Of a stretch of 61,556 nt of DNA, positions 1 through 8,374 are shown piece by piece. How positions within the stretch are numbered: the stretch's first letter is position 1; every line of letters starts with the position of its first letter. The notes under the pieces are model-generated. The model searched no databases. It saw only the letters and a list, made by a program, of their open reading frames with translations, and was not told the DNA's origin. A program made the translations under genes and the position numbers. The stretch comes from Desemzia sp045528445. Lineage in GTDB: Bacteria > Bacillota > Bacilli > Lactobacillales > Carnobacteriaceae. The stretch lies in NCBI RefSeq assembly GCF_045528445.1, contig NZ_JBGQQU010000019.1, forward strand, positions 1-61,556, read 5' to 3'.

Positions 1-2
1 GT

Positions 3-38
3 TTAACTCCTTCGGAGTACCGTTCTTTAGCCTCATAA
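3..38 (+). pseudogene. Transposase C-terminal tail (partial, cut by window edge)
   Basis: Frame 3 reads LTPSEYRSLAS then TAA at 36-38. IS3-family OrfB integrases typically end with a motif like (G/N)LTPxEYR a few residues before the stop, so this is read as the last 11 residues of such a transposase. The gene may be intact to the left; only the tail is visible. It is too short to prove homology. Confidence 0.4.
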
Positions 39-74
39 AAAAATACCACGTTGAGCATCTTATTCAATGTGGTA
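37..74 (-). terminator. Hairpin with T-tract on the minus strand
   Basis: TACCAC at 44-49 pairs with GTGGTA at 69-74, with TTGA/TCAA extending the stem. Read on the minus strand the stem is followed by a T7 run (37-43), so it terminates leftward transcription. It would protect the transposase from antisense reads entering the element; it is not a good terminator for the plus strand. Confidence 0.45.
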
Positions 75-214
75 GGGTAAACAATTATTTTGTTTTTTAA
101 CCTGTCTACTTGACGGGGAGTGGTTCAACTTAGTCTCAATCTTATTTGTTTTATATCGATTAATGGTATAATTTGTCCAAACGTTTTTCATTATTGAATA
201 TGAGGGGGAGAAGA

Positions 215-1000
215 ATGGATTTAGAATTAACCAATAAAGTTGCACTTGTAGTAGCTTCAAGTAAAGGATTGGGAAAAGCCATCGCCAAGGAATTGGCTAA
301 AGAAGGTGCCAACGTGATGTTGACTAGTAGAACAGAAGAAACTTTACAACAAGCGGCAGAAGAAATTCAAGCTGAAGCTGCAAGTAAAGTAGCGTATTTT
401 CCAGCTGATATTACCAAACCAGAAGATATCAGAGCATTAGTGCAAGAAACCAAGACTCAATTTGGAAAAATTGATATCTTAATCAATAATGCGGGAGGAC
501 CTCCTTCTGGAAACTTTACGGATTTTGAGGATGAAGATTGGGTAAACGCATTCGAATTGAATTTATTGAGTTACATTCGCTTGATTCGAGAAGTGTTGCC
601 AGATTTAAAAGAAAATGGCGGAAAAATCTTAAATGTGGCGAGTTCTTCTATTAAATCAGTTATTCCAGATTTAATATTATCGAATACTTTTCGTAACGGT
701 ATCAATGGGTTAAGCAAATCATTAGCAGTAGAGTTGGCGCCTGATCATATCATGGTCAATACGATTGGGCCTGGGAGAATAGCTACGGACAGAATTCAAG
801 TGATGGACCAAAGAAAAGCTGACGCAAAAGGAATGTCATTAGAAGAAGTCACCGCACAATCGGAAAAAGAAATTCCCATCGGTCGCTACGGAAAACCAGA
901 AGAATTTGCCAAAGCAGCTGTATTTTTAGTTTCTGGAGCGAATACTTATGTTACTGGACAATCTATTTTAGTGGACGGCGGGATGGTAAAAGCACTTTAA
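215..1000 (+). CDS. SDR-family oxidoreductase with altered active site
   Basis: A 261-residue protein of the short-chain dehydrogenase/reductase fold, resembling 3-oxoacyl-ACP reductase (FabG) relatives. The NNAGG motif is at residues 91-95 and the serine region VASSS at 141-145. Two landmarks are abnormal: the glycine-rich TGxxxGIG is ASSKGLG (14-20), and the catalytic YxxxK is replaced by S156-N-T-F-R160. This matches a known divergent SDR subgroup lacking the perfect tetrad, so substrate and even activity are uncertain. The ATG at 215 is chosen because GAGGGGGAG lies just upstream; an in-frame start at 173 has no ribosome site. A terminator follows, so it appears monocistronic. Confidence 0.8.
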   Translation: MDLELTNKVALVVASSKGLGKAIAKELAKEGANVMLTSRTEETLQQAAEEIQAEAASKVAYFPADITKPEDIRALVQETKTQFGKIDILINNAGGPPSGNFTDFEDEDWVNAFELNLLSYIRLIREVLPDLKENGGKILNVASSSIKSVIPDLILSNTFRNGINGLSKSLAVELAPDHIMVNTIGPGRIATDRIQVMDQRKADAKGMSLEEVTAQSEKEIPIGRYGKPEEFAKAAVFLVSGANTYVTGQSILVDGGMVKAL

Positions 1001-1015
1001 TAGTAAAAAAGAAAA

Positions 1016-1049
1016 GACTGAGGTAGAACGATTATCTCAGCTTTTTTTG
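1016..1049 (+). terminator. Rho-independent terminator after the SDR gene
   Basis: CTGAG at 1018-1022 pairs with CTCAG at 1036-1040 and is followed by CTTTTTTT. The stem is short but correctly placed 16 bases after the SDR stop codon. Confidence 0.55.
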
Positions 1050-1253
1050 TGCAGTAATAAAAAAATTTCAGCTGAATTCAAACTGACAGGAAAAGCATCT
1101 AACTAGTGGGACCCTTCTCGTAACCGACGAGCTATACACTTTGCTCCACTCTCGAAAAATTATTTCTTGAATAAAGAAAGACAATGGTAGCGGAATCTTT
1201 TATAATGTAGATAAGGAATAAAAAAGTGTGATCAGAAAGTTAGGGGGAATAAA

Positions 1254-2366
1254 ATGTCGGAGCAATCTAATTTAAATAAAACACCGTTATATGACTATTA
1301 TAAAAAAAATAACGTAAAATTAATCGACTTTGGTGGTTGGTCGCTTCCAGTTCAATTCACCGGTATTATAGAAGAACACGAAGCCGTACGTACAAAAGCT
1401 GGATTATTTGACGTGTCTCATATGGGAGAAATCTTGATTGAAGGAACACATGCGACAGCTTGCTTGAATCATTTACTGACCAATAATGTAGCTTCTATCC
1501 AGATAAATCAAGCTCAATACAACGCAATATGCCATCCAGACGGAGGGACTATTGATGACTTGATCATCTTCAAGCTGTCTGAGGAAAAATATCTTATGAC
1601 ACCCAATGCGGCAAACAAAGATAAAGTATGGGAATGGATGCATCAACACTTAGAAGACAATGTCTCTCTCAAAGATCTTTCTGCCAAAATGGGGCTGCTG
1701 GCGCTTCAAGGGCCGACAGCTGAAACGATTCTGAGTAAATTAACAACGGCAGACTTGAGTACGATTCAATCGTATCACTTTCTACCAAGTGAAAAGGTGG
1801 CCGACATTTCCAACATTCTGATAGCCAGAACAGGATACACTGGTGAAGATGGCTTTGAGTTGTACACAGCAGCGAATCAAATCGAAAAACTATGGGACTC
1901 TTTGTTGAAAGTCGGTGCAGAATACGGACTTAGACCATGCGGACTTGGTGCAAGGGATACGTTAAGATTAGAAGCAGGCTTGTCTTTATACGGACACGAA
2001 TTATCTGATGACATCACTCCTTTAGAGGGTGGGATTGGATTTGCTGTGAAAACGAAGAAAACGGCTTCTTTTATCGGTCAAGAAAAATTAGCTGCTCAGC
2101 GCAGTGAAGGCTTGAAGAGAAGAATCAGAGGAATTGAGCTTTTGGACAAAGGTATTGCACGTGAAGGTTATCCTGTTTACTCAGAAGACGGAACAGGAAT
2201 TGGGGTCGTCACATCAGGGACTAAATCACCGACTTTAAAGAAAAGTATTGGGTTAGTTTTGATCCAAAATGATTATACTGCACTAGAAACTACAGTGTAT
2301 GTTGGGGTGAGAAAGAAAAAAATCGCTGCTCAAATCATCGCTACACCTTTTTACAAACGACCATAA
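1254..2366 (+). CDS. gcvT: Glycine cleavage system T protein (aminomethyltransferase)
   Basis: A 370-residue protein with the expected length and motifs of GcvT. It takes the aminomethyl group carried on lipoylated GcvH and transfers the one-carbon unit to tetrahydrofolate, releasing ammonia. Recognisable stretches are KLIDFGGWSLPVQF near the N terminus, GLFDVSHMGEI, GYTGEDGFE and GLGARDTLRLEAG. The ATG at 1254 has AGGGGGA upstream. It is the first gene of gcvT-H-PA-PB, with a 28-base gap to gcvH. The roughly 250 bases upstream contain no glycine-riboswitch core that I can recognise, unlike many Firmicutes gcvT operons. The dihydrolipoamide dehydrogenase (L protein) is not in this window. Confidence 0.95.
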   Translation: MSEQSNLNKTPLYDYYKKNNVKLIDFGGWSLPVQFTGIIEEHEAVRTKAGLFDVSHMGEILIEGTHATACLNHLLTNNVASIQINQAQYNAICHPDGGTIDDLIIFKLSEEKYLMTPNAANKDKVWEWMHQHLEDNVSLKDLSAKMGLLALQGPTAETILSKLTTADLSTIQSYHFLPSEKVADISNILIARTGYTGEDGFELYTAANQIEKLWDSLLKVGAEYGLRPCGLGARDTLRLEAGLSLYGHELSDDITPLEGGIGFAVKTKKTASFIGQEKLAAQRSEGLKRRIRGIELLDKGIAREGYPVYSEDGTGIGVVTSGTKSPTLKKSIGLVLIQNDYTALETTVYVGVRKKKIAAQIIATPFYKRP

Positions 2367-2394
2367 AACTTTATACAAGGAAGGAAGTTGCAAC

Positions 2395-2802
2395 ATGACA
2401 AACAATCAAAATAATTTGTATTTTACAAAAGACCACGAATGGGTACTAGTTCTTGAAGGCAATATTGCTCGGATGGGAATTACCCAATATGCTACAGAAC
2501 AATTAGGAGATATCGTTTTTGTAGAAGTTCCCGAATTAGATTCTGCTGTTTCAGTCGAAGAAGAAATCGCTACTGTGGAGTCTGTAAAATCAGCTTCGGA
2601 GATTTTTACGCCTCTAACGGGAACGATCATTAAGGTGAATGACGAATTAGAAGACAGTCCTGAATTGGTGAATGAATCACCATATGAAAATGGCTGGTTA
2701 GCAGAAATTCAAGTTGAGGATGCAGATGAATTGACTCAATTGATGAATCAAGAAGCTTATGAAGCTTATGTGAAGGAATTAAAAGAGGAAGAAGGTCAAT
2801 AA
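2395..2802 (+). CDS. gcvH: Glycine cleavage system H protein (lipoyl carrier)
   Basis: A 135-residue lipoyl-carrier protein. The lipoylation site is K65 in the motif ESVKSASE, preceded by the typical YTKDHEW-like segment (here FTKDHEWV at 10-17) and GDIVFVEVPE. It shuttles the methylamine group from the P protein to the T protein and electrons to the L protein. AAGGAAGG lies 8-9 bases before the ATG. The gene is followed after one base by gcvPA, so translation of the two is probably coupled. Length is slightly above the usual 125-130 residues owing to an acidic C-terminal extension. Confidence 0.95.
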   Translation: MTNNQNNLYFTKDHEWVLVLEGNIARMGITQYATEQLGDIVFVEVPELDSAVSVEEEIATVESVKSASEIFTPLTGTIIKVNDELEDSPELVNESPYENGWLAEIQVEDADELTQLMNQEAYEAYVKELKEEEGQ

Positions 2803-2803
2803 T

Positions 2804-4156
2804 GTGACAAATGAATTTCGCTATCTACCAGATACGGAGCAAGACACAGCTGAAATGATGGAAACGTTGGAAATTCATTCTATTGAAGAGTTGTTTCAAG
2901 ATATTCCAGAAACTATTCGGTTGAGAGAAGAGTTCACTCTTCCCGAGACTCTTTCAGAATCGGCTTTAACGACTCACATGCGTCAACTAGCAGCTAAAAA
3001 TGTCAGTACAGATGATGCGGCTGTTTTTTTAGGAGCAGGAACGTACGATCACTACATTCCTAGTGTAGTAGACCATGTTATCTCTCGTTCTGAATTTTAT
3101 ACGGCTTATACTCCATATCAGCCCGAGGTCAGTCAAGGAGAATTACAAGCTATATTTGAGTTTCAAACGATGATCACAGAATTGACGGGTATGGAAGCTG
3201 CTAATTCTTCCTTATACGATGGGTTTACTTCTTTAGGAGAAGCAGCCAATTTGGCCGTAACCACTACAAAACGTTCTAAAATTCTGGTCTCTAAAGGAGT
3301 TCATCCTCAAGGGAGAGAAGTTTTAGAAGCCATCTCAAAAGGCCGAGAATTTGAACTAGTAGAACTTCCATTGATGAAAGACGTTACAGATCTTACTTAT
3401 CTAAGAGAAAAGATTGATGAACATACGGCAGCAGTTGTTGTTCAATACCCGAATTTTTTAGGCTCTGTGGAAGACTTGAAAGCTATAAAAGAACTGGCAG
3501 CTGCTCAAAAAGCCCTTTTCATTGTAATGGCTAATCCATTAGCTTTAGGAGTATTGGAAGCTCCTGGGAAATTAGGTGCAGATATCGTGGTAGGAGATAT
3601 GCAGCCATTAGGATTGACTATGTCAGCTGGCGGACCACATTGCGGTTATTTTACTGTAAACAAAAAACATCTGCGCAAAATTCCGGGTCGGATTATCGGA
3701 CAAACCACGGATAACGAAGGCAAACGTGGATTTGTCATGACCTTACAGACGCGTGAGCAACACATTCGTCGTGAAAAAGCGACTTCGAATATGAGTTCCA
3801 ATCAAGCTTTAAATGCCTTGGCTTCAGCAGTGTGTATGGCTGCTTTAGGTAAAGAGGGAATCCAAGAAATGGCGCAATTAAATGTGGACAAAGCTGATTA
3901 CTTAGCGAACCAATTAAAAAATAAAGGCTTTAGCATTTATAACCAATCTCCTTTCTTCAATGAATTTGCAGTGAAATTAAACCGTCCTGTTTCAGAAGTA
4001 AACAGCTTGCTTTTGGATAAAGGGATTATTGGCGGTTATGACTTGGAACCTGATTATGAAATGGAGAATACGATGCTTCTTTGTGTGACCGATCAACGAA
4101 CCAAAGAAGAGATCGATGATTTGGTTTCTGTACTGGAGGAATTAACTCATGAATGA
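2804..4156 (+). CDS. gcvPA: Glycine dehydrogenase (decarboxylating) subunit 1
   Basis: A 450-residue alpha subunit of the split, two-gene form of the P protein found in Firmicutes and archaea. With GcvPB it forms the PLP-dependent decarboxylase that releases CO2 from glycine. Typical segments are FLGAGTYDHYIPSVV, FYTAYTPYQPEVSQGELQ and LAVTTTKRSKILVS. It starts with GTG at 2804, one base after the gcvH stop; the purine-rich end of gcvH (GAGGAAGAAGG) supplies the ribosome site. It overlaps gcvPB by 8 bases, indicating tight co-translation, as expected for subunits of one complex. Confidence 0.95.
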   Translation: MTNEFRYLPDTEQDTAEMMETLEIHSIEELFQDIPETIRLREEFTLPETLSESALTTHMRQLAAKNVSTDDAAVFLGAGTYDHYIPSVVDHVISRSEFYTAYTPYQPEVSQGELQAIFEFQTMITELTGMEAANSSLYDGFTSLGEAANLAVTTTKRSKILVSKGVHPQGREVLEAISKGREFELVELPLMKDVTDLTYLREKIDEHTAAVVVQYPNFLGSVEDLKAIKELAAAQKALFIVMANPLALGVLEAPGKLGADIVVGDMQPLGLTMSAGGPHCGYFTVNKKHLRKIPGRIIGQTTDNEGKRGFVMTLQTREQHIRREKATSNMSSNQALNALASAVCMAALGKEGIQEMAQLNVDKADYLANQLKNKGFSIYNQSPFFNEFAVKLNRPVSEVNSLLLDKGIIGGYDLEPDYEMENTMLLCVTDQRTKEEIDDLVSVLEELTHE

Positions 4157-5603
4157 TTACACGGATATCTTATTTGAAATCAGTCAACCAGGAAGAACAG
4201 CTTATAGTTTGCCAAAAAGTGATGTTCCGCTTATTTCGTTAGCAGAAAAGTTCTCAAAAAACTTTTTGCGTGAGGAAGCTGCCGAATTGCCGGAAATTTC
4301 AGAGCCTCAATTGATGAGACATTATACGGCTCTGTCTAATAAAAACTTCGGTATAGACAATGGCTTTTATCCACTTGGCTCATGTACGATGAAATACAAT
4401 CCGAAAATCAATGAAGATGTTGCTCGTTATAGTGGATTTGCCTCTATCCATCCTCTTCAGCCGACTAGAACTCTTCAAGGTGCTTTCCAATTGATGTACG
4501 AACTCCAAGAAGATTTAAAAGTCGTATCTGGCATGGATGCTATTTCCTTGCAACCAGCAGCAGGCGCACAAGGTGAGTGGGCAGGTCTGATGATCATTAA
4601 AGCCTATCATGAAAAAACTGGCGATCTGGACAAACGACGAAAAATACTTGTTCCTGATTCAGCTCATGGGACCAATCCAGCAAGTGCTGTAATCGCAGGT
4701 TTTGATGTCGTGGAGATTCCTTCAAATGATGATGGAACAGTTGATCTGACTGCCTTGAAAAAAGAAGTCGGAGAGGATACAGCTGGATTGATGCTGACCA
4801 ATCCGAATACTTTAGGTATTTTCGAAAAAGATATTCTTGAAATAGCAGATATTGTTCATGAAGTGGGCGGATTACTGTACTACGACGGCGCTAATTTGAA
4901 TGCCATCATGGGAATTACATCACCTGGTGCTATGGGATTCGATATTGTTCATTTAAACTTGCACAAATCGTTCAGTACACCTCATGGAGGAGGCGGTCCA
5001 GGATCGGGTCCAGTAGGTGTAAAAGCTTATTTAGAATCTTATCTGCCTGTTCCGAGAATTGAAAAAACAACTAATGGATTCGAATTAAACTCAGACTATC
5101 CATTATCTATTGGTAGAATCAAAGGCTATTTTGGCAATTTTGGTGTCAACGTACGCGCCTACACGTATATACGTACCATGGGAGCCAGTGGATTAAGAAA
5201 AGCTTCCGAAAGTGCCGTACTTCACGCAAATTATTTGCGCAAGCGCCTAGAGCCTTATTATGATTCTCCTTACAAGCAAGTATGCAAACATGAATTTGTA
5301 TTATCTGGGAATCGACAAAAGAAATTAGGCGTTCGTACATTAGATATTGCTAAACGATTGCTGGACTTTGGATATTATGCACCAACGATTTATTTCCCTT
5401 TGATTGTAGAAGAGTGTTTAATGATCGAACCAACAGAAACGGAATCAAAAGAAACCTTAGATAAATTTGCAGATGCAATGATTCAAATCGCTAAAGAAGT
5501 AAATGAGACGCCTGAATTAGTTACAGAAGCACCTCATCATACATCTGTAAAAAGATTAGATGAAGTAACTGCTGCAAGAAAACCTGTTGTTCGGTATGAA
5601 TAG
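4149..5603 (+). CDS. gcvPB: Glycine dehydrogenase (decarboxylating) subunit 2
   Basis: A 484-residue beta subunit of the P protein. The PLP-binding lysine is K273 in NLHKSFSTPHGGGGPG, the signature of this family; YYDGANLNAI lies just before it. Together with GcvPA it decarboxylates glycine and loads the aminomethyl moiety on GcvH. The start at 4149 overlaps the gcvPA stop and is preceded by GGAGGAA inside gcvPA. It is the last gene of the operon and is followed by a strong terminator. A full gcv set is uncommon among lactic acid bacteria, many of which keep only fragments. Confidence 0.95.
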   Translation: MNDYTDILFEISQPGRTAYSLPKSDVPLISLAEKFSKNFLREEAAELPEISEPQLMRHYTALSNKNFGIDNGFYPLGSCTMKYNPKINEDVARYSGFASIHPLQPTRTLQGAFQLMYELQEDLKVVSGMDAISLQPAAGAQGEWAGLMIIKAYHEKTGDLDKRRKILVPDSAHGTNPASAVIAGFDVVEIPSNDDGTVDLTALKKEVGEDTAGLMLTNPNTLGIFEKDILEIADIVHEVGGLLYYDGANLNAIMGITSPGAMGFDIVHLNLHKSFSTPHGGGGPGSGPVGVKAYLESYLPVPRIEKTTNGFELNSDYPLSIGRIKGYFGNFGVNVRAYTYIRTMGASGLRKASESAVLHANYLRKRLEPYYDSPYKQVCKHEFVLSGNRQKKLGVRTLDIAKRLLDFGYYAPTIYFPLIVEECLMIEPTETESKETLDKFADAMIQIAKEVNETPELVTEAPHHTSVKRLDEVTAARKPVVRYE

Positions 5604-5608
5604 AAAAA

Positions 5609-5661
5609 AACTAGTCCTAAAAAAACCACTCAAAATGAGTGGTTTTTTTAAGACTAGTTTT
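5609..5661 (+). terminator. Terminator of the gcv operon
   Basis: ACCACTC and GAGTGGT form a stem with a short A-rich loop around 5626-5643, flanked by A7 and T7 runs that extend the pairing, and outside these AACTAGTC (from 5610) pairs with GACTAGTT. The result is a very long stem that could terminate in both directions. Confidence 0.85.
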
Positions 5662-5958
5662 ATGAAAGTAGAAAAAAACAGGTTTTTTTTTAGAAGAAAG
5701 AAATTAAATGAGATTTTGATTAAAATACATAACGTAATGTTTGAACACTTTTTGTCTTATTTTTAGTTAAAACTTTTACAAAATAACAACTGAATTCTAA
5801 AGATTTCTTTAATAAATAACAAGTTTAGTCTTGATAAATCAGTAAAACGAACGTATTTGAAAACGCTTTAAAATACAAAAGTAAAATTGAATGAAATTTG
5901 AACAATTACTGTTAGATAGACGTTTAGGAGGAGTAGAATACGACGAAAACGTTTGCGG

Positions 5959-6003
5959 TAATCATTCTGTAATATTGCTTGCGTTTTGTTACACAACTAA
6001 AAT
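5959..6003 (+). promoter_or_regulatory. Putative WalR-like box and promoter of the M23 hydrolase gene
   Basis: TAATCATTCTGTAATATTG (5959-5977) is identical to a sequence upstream of the NlpC/P60 hydrolase at 54322-54340. It contains TGTAAT, one half of the WalR (YycF) consensus TGTWAH-N5-TGTWAH; GTTACA follows at 5988-5993. A promoter can be drawn as TTGCTT (5975-5980), 17-base spacer, TAAAAT (5998-6003), so the motif would overlap the -35. A second candidate extended -10 (TGCTATATT) lies at 6024-6031. The rest of 5661-6119 is AT-rich leader with no convincing gene. Confidence 0.5.
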
Positions 6004-6119
6004 CTTAGAATGTTTTTTTGTGTGCTATATTTTTCTTAGCGAAAAAACAATAAAAAATTTACTAAATATAACACAACTGAATTTTACTAAAAGCGAATTG
6101 ATCATATGGAGGAAATAAA

Positions 6120-7508
6120 TTGAAAAAGAAATTACTTACTGGTTTACTTGCAGCATCTATGTTAGTCAGTCCATTGGTTATGCCGACTGAAGCAGCGGCT
6201 GATACTTTAGAAGACATGCGTCAAGAAAAAGAACAGTTAGAACAAGAAAATCAAAATATCCAAAACAACATCAACGTACAAGAAGAAACTTTAAAAACTT
6301 TAGCAGAGGAAAAGTCTGCTTTAGAAACTGATGTCGTTAATTTACAAAAAGATATCGATCAAGTTGTTCGTGAATTAAATGAACAAGAAAAGAAATTGAA
6401 AGCAGCAGAAGAAAAAGTTGCACAATTGCAAAAAGAAATTGAAGAATTAAAAGTATTGATTGCACAAAGACAAGAAAAAATTGATAACCAAGCTAGAGCA
6501 GTACAAACAGATGGAAACTCTGCTAATTTGTTAGACATCGTTATTTCTGCTGAAAGTCTTTCAGATTTGTTAGGCCGCGTTGGAGTGGTCAACGAATTAG
6601 TAGATGCCAACCAAGAAATCGTTGTAGCTCAAATTGAAGATCAAAAAGCCTTAGAAGCTAAAGAAGCTGAAGCTGAAGCCGAACGTGTCGCTATCGAAAC
6701 ACTAAAAGGTGAAATTGAAATGAACCGCAATACGTTAGTGGCTCAAAAAGATGAGTTGGATAAAAAAATTATCCAAGTAGCTGCTAATTATGATATGACT
6801 GAAGAACAAAAAAATGCTTTTGTGAAAGAGCAAGAAGTTATCGCAGCTAAAACAAGTACTTTAAGTGTAGAAATGAAAGCTGAACAAGATCGTATCATTG
6901 CTGAGCAAAAAGCTCGTGAAGAAAAAGAACGTCAAGAATTAGAGGCCAGAGAACGTAAAGCGGCTGAAGAAGCAGCTGCAGCAGCAAAAGAAGCTGAAGC
7001 AAGCAAAGTGGCTACTACATCAAGTAGTTCATCTAGCTCAAGCAGTTCTTCAAGCGAATCAAGCAGCTCGTCTAGTTCAAGTAGTTCTTCTTCATCTAGT
7101 TCAAGTTCTACAACATCAAGTTCTGGCTTCATTCGTCCGTCTAATGGATACACAACTTCTCCCTACGGATATCGTTTCCACCCGATCGAACATGTCAATA
7201 AATTACATGGCGGAATGGACTTTGGCGGCGGTGGCCCAATCGTAGCTTCAAAAGGTGGTACAGTAGTGAGAGCTCAGTACCATAGTTCATGGGGCTGGTA
7301 CGTGAAAATTGACCACGGTAATGGAATTGAAACGCTGTATGCACATATGCAACCAGGTAGTTTACGTGTAAGTGTTGGACAAAAAGTTTCTCAAGGACAA
7401 CAAGTAGGAACTATGGGTACTTCTGGTGGATCAACAGGAATCCATTTACATTTTGAAGTATACAAAAATGGAGTACGTACAGATCCAGCACCATATCTTG
7501 GAATGTAA
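6120..7508 (+). CDS. Secreted coiled-coil murein hydrolase with M23 peptidase domain
   Basis: A 462-residue exported protein. Residues 1-27 form a signal peptide (KKK, hydrophobic core, AAA before ADT). Residues about 28-290 are a long charged coiled coil of the PcsB/CwlO N-terminal type, about 300-335 a serine-rich linker, and about 337-462 an M23 (LytM-like) metallopeptidase domain. Zinc ligands are seen in LHGGMDF (His, Asp) and in the later HLHFE. It should cut peptide cross-links in peptidoglycan during growth or division. Start is TTG at 6120, supported by GGAGGAA 5 bases upstream. The gene stands alone between two terminators and shares an upstream motif with the NlpC/P60 gene at 54.5 kb. 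Confidence 0.88.
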   Translation: MKKKLLTGLLAASMLVSPLVMPTEAAADTLEDMRQEKEQLEQENQNIQNNINVQEETLKTLAEEKSALETDVVNLQKDIDQVVRELNEQEKKLKAAEEKVAQLQKEIEELKVLIAQRQEKIDNQARAVQTDGNSANLLDIVISAESLSDLLGRVGVVNELVDANQEIVVAQIEDQKALEAKEAEAEAERVAIETLKGEIEMNRNTLVAQKDELDKKIIQVAANYDMTEEQKNAFVKEQEVIAAKTSTLSVEMKAEQDRIIAEQKAREEKERQELEARERKAAEEAAAAAKEAEASKVATTSSSSSSSSSSSSESSSSSSSSSSSSSSSSSTTSSSGFIRPSNGYTTSPYGYRFHPIEHVNKLHGGMDFGGGGPIVASKGGTVVRAQYHSSWGWYVKIDHGNGIETLYAHMQPGSLRVSVGQKVSQGQQVGTMGTSGGSTGIHLHFEVYKNGVRTDPAPYLGM

Positions 7509-7549
7509 TTTATAGAACGTAAAGTACAACAAAAATAAATAGAATAATT

Positions 7550-7580
7550 GGTGTGGGACTTTTGTTCCACACCTTTTTTT
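7550..7580 (+). terminator. Terminator after the M23 hydrolase gene
   Basis: GGTGTGGGA (7550-7558) pairs with TCCACACC (7566-7573) and is followed directly by T7. A canonical rho-independent terminator. Confidence 0.85.
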
Positions 7581-7621
7581 AGTACACTAACTCTATGCAA
7601 ATGAAGAGAGGTATTTATAAA

Positions 7622-8374
7622 ATGGAAAGAATTTTATCTAAGAAGAATGATCGAGTGAAAAAATGGAAAAAGCTCCATACAAAAAAAGGAAGAGAATTAA
7701 CAGGAGTTTATTTGATTGAAGGCTTCCATCTAATAGCAGAAGCGATGGAGCACAATGCTCCTATCCAAGAATTTTTAGTATCTGAACAAGTAAAAGAGAC
7801 ACTATTTGAAAAATATCCCCAAGAGAAGGTAGTCATGATTTCAAAAGAAATAGTGGATTATTTAAGTGATACTGAATCACCACAGGGCGTATTTGCTATT
7901 GTTGAAAAAGAAATGCCTGGTACGCCAGCAAATTTTACAAAACCTTATTTACTTTTAGATAATGTTCAAGATCCTGGAAATGTTGGTACGATGATCCGAA
8001 CAGCTGATGCTGCAGGTTATGGAGGAGTAGTATTAGGAAAAGGTACGGTAGATTTATACAATAGTAAGGTGTTGCGTTCAACTCAAGGAGGACATTTTCA
8101 TTTTCCGGTCTACGAAGGTGATTTGAATGAGTGGTTTGTCTTGTTTAAATCTCATCATTTCCCGATTTACGGAACAGAGCTGAACGAAGATGCAGCTTCT
8201 TACCGTGAAATCAATGCTCCCGAGATTTATGGTCTTGTGATGGGAAATGAAGGAAACGGTATGGATAAAGAACTATTAAAACAAACTACCAAAAATCTAT
8301 ACATCCCTATCACTGGACAAGCAGAATCTCTAAACGTAGCAGTAGCAGCCGGAATTCTAATGTTCAGCTTATAA
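7622..8374 (+). CDS. TrmH/SpoU-family RNA 2'-O-methyltransferase
   Basis: A 250-residue SPOUT-class methyltransferase. Conserved motifs are seen in order: LDNVQDPGNVGTMIRTADAAG (motif 1), LGKGTVDLYNSKVLRSTQG, VMGNEGNGM (motif 2) and IPITGQAESLNVAVAAGI (motif 3, the SAM-binding knot). The N-terminal 90 residues match the SpoU substrate-binding domain of rRNA methylases of the YsgA/RlmB type. It probably 2'-O-methylates a ribose in rRNA using SAM, but the target base cannot be told. ATG 7622 is chosen because AGAGAGG lies 10-15 bases upstream; the in-frame ATG at 7595 lacks a site. In Bacillus a similar gene lies directly upstream of pheST, which also follows here after two small genes. Confidence 0.87.
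   Translation: MERILSKKNDRVKKWKKLHTKKGRELTGVYLIEGFHLIAEAMEHNAPIQEFLVSEQVKETLFEKYPQEKVVMISKEIVDYLSDTESPQGVFAIVEKEMPGTPANFTKPYLLLDNVQDPGNVGTMIRTADAAGYGGVVLGKGTVDLYNSKVLRSTQGGHFHFPVYEGDLNEWFVLFKSHHFPIYGTELNEDAASYREINAPEIYGLVMGNEGNGMDKELLKQTTKNLYIPITGQAESLNVAVAAGILMFSL

Larger units (their letters stand above)
1..127 (+). mobile_element. Right end of an IS3-family-like insertion sequence
   Basis: The first 127 bases look like the 3' end of an IS3-type element. They hold the last codons of a transposase, then a hairpin, and end in a sequence at 103-127 (TGTCTACTTGACGGGG followed by AGTGGTTCA). Its reverse complement starts TGAACCACTCCCCGTCAAG, the TG...CA style of IS3/IS150 terminal inverted repeats. 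The left part of the element lies outside the window. The family assignment rests on memory of typical ends and on the transposase tail, not on a search. Confidence 0.5.

Noticed and set aside
1001..1253. Glycine riboswitch upstream of gcvT
   Set aside because: None of the paired GCCGAAG-type core motifs of the glycine aptamer could be found in the leader.
5891..6118. 75-residue frame upstream of the M23 hydrolase
   Set aside because: Lies over the promoter and leader, has no ribosome site and has AT-rich random composition.
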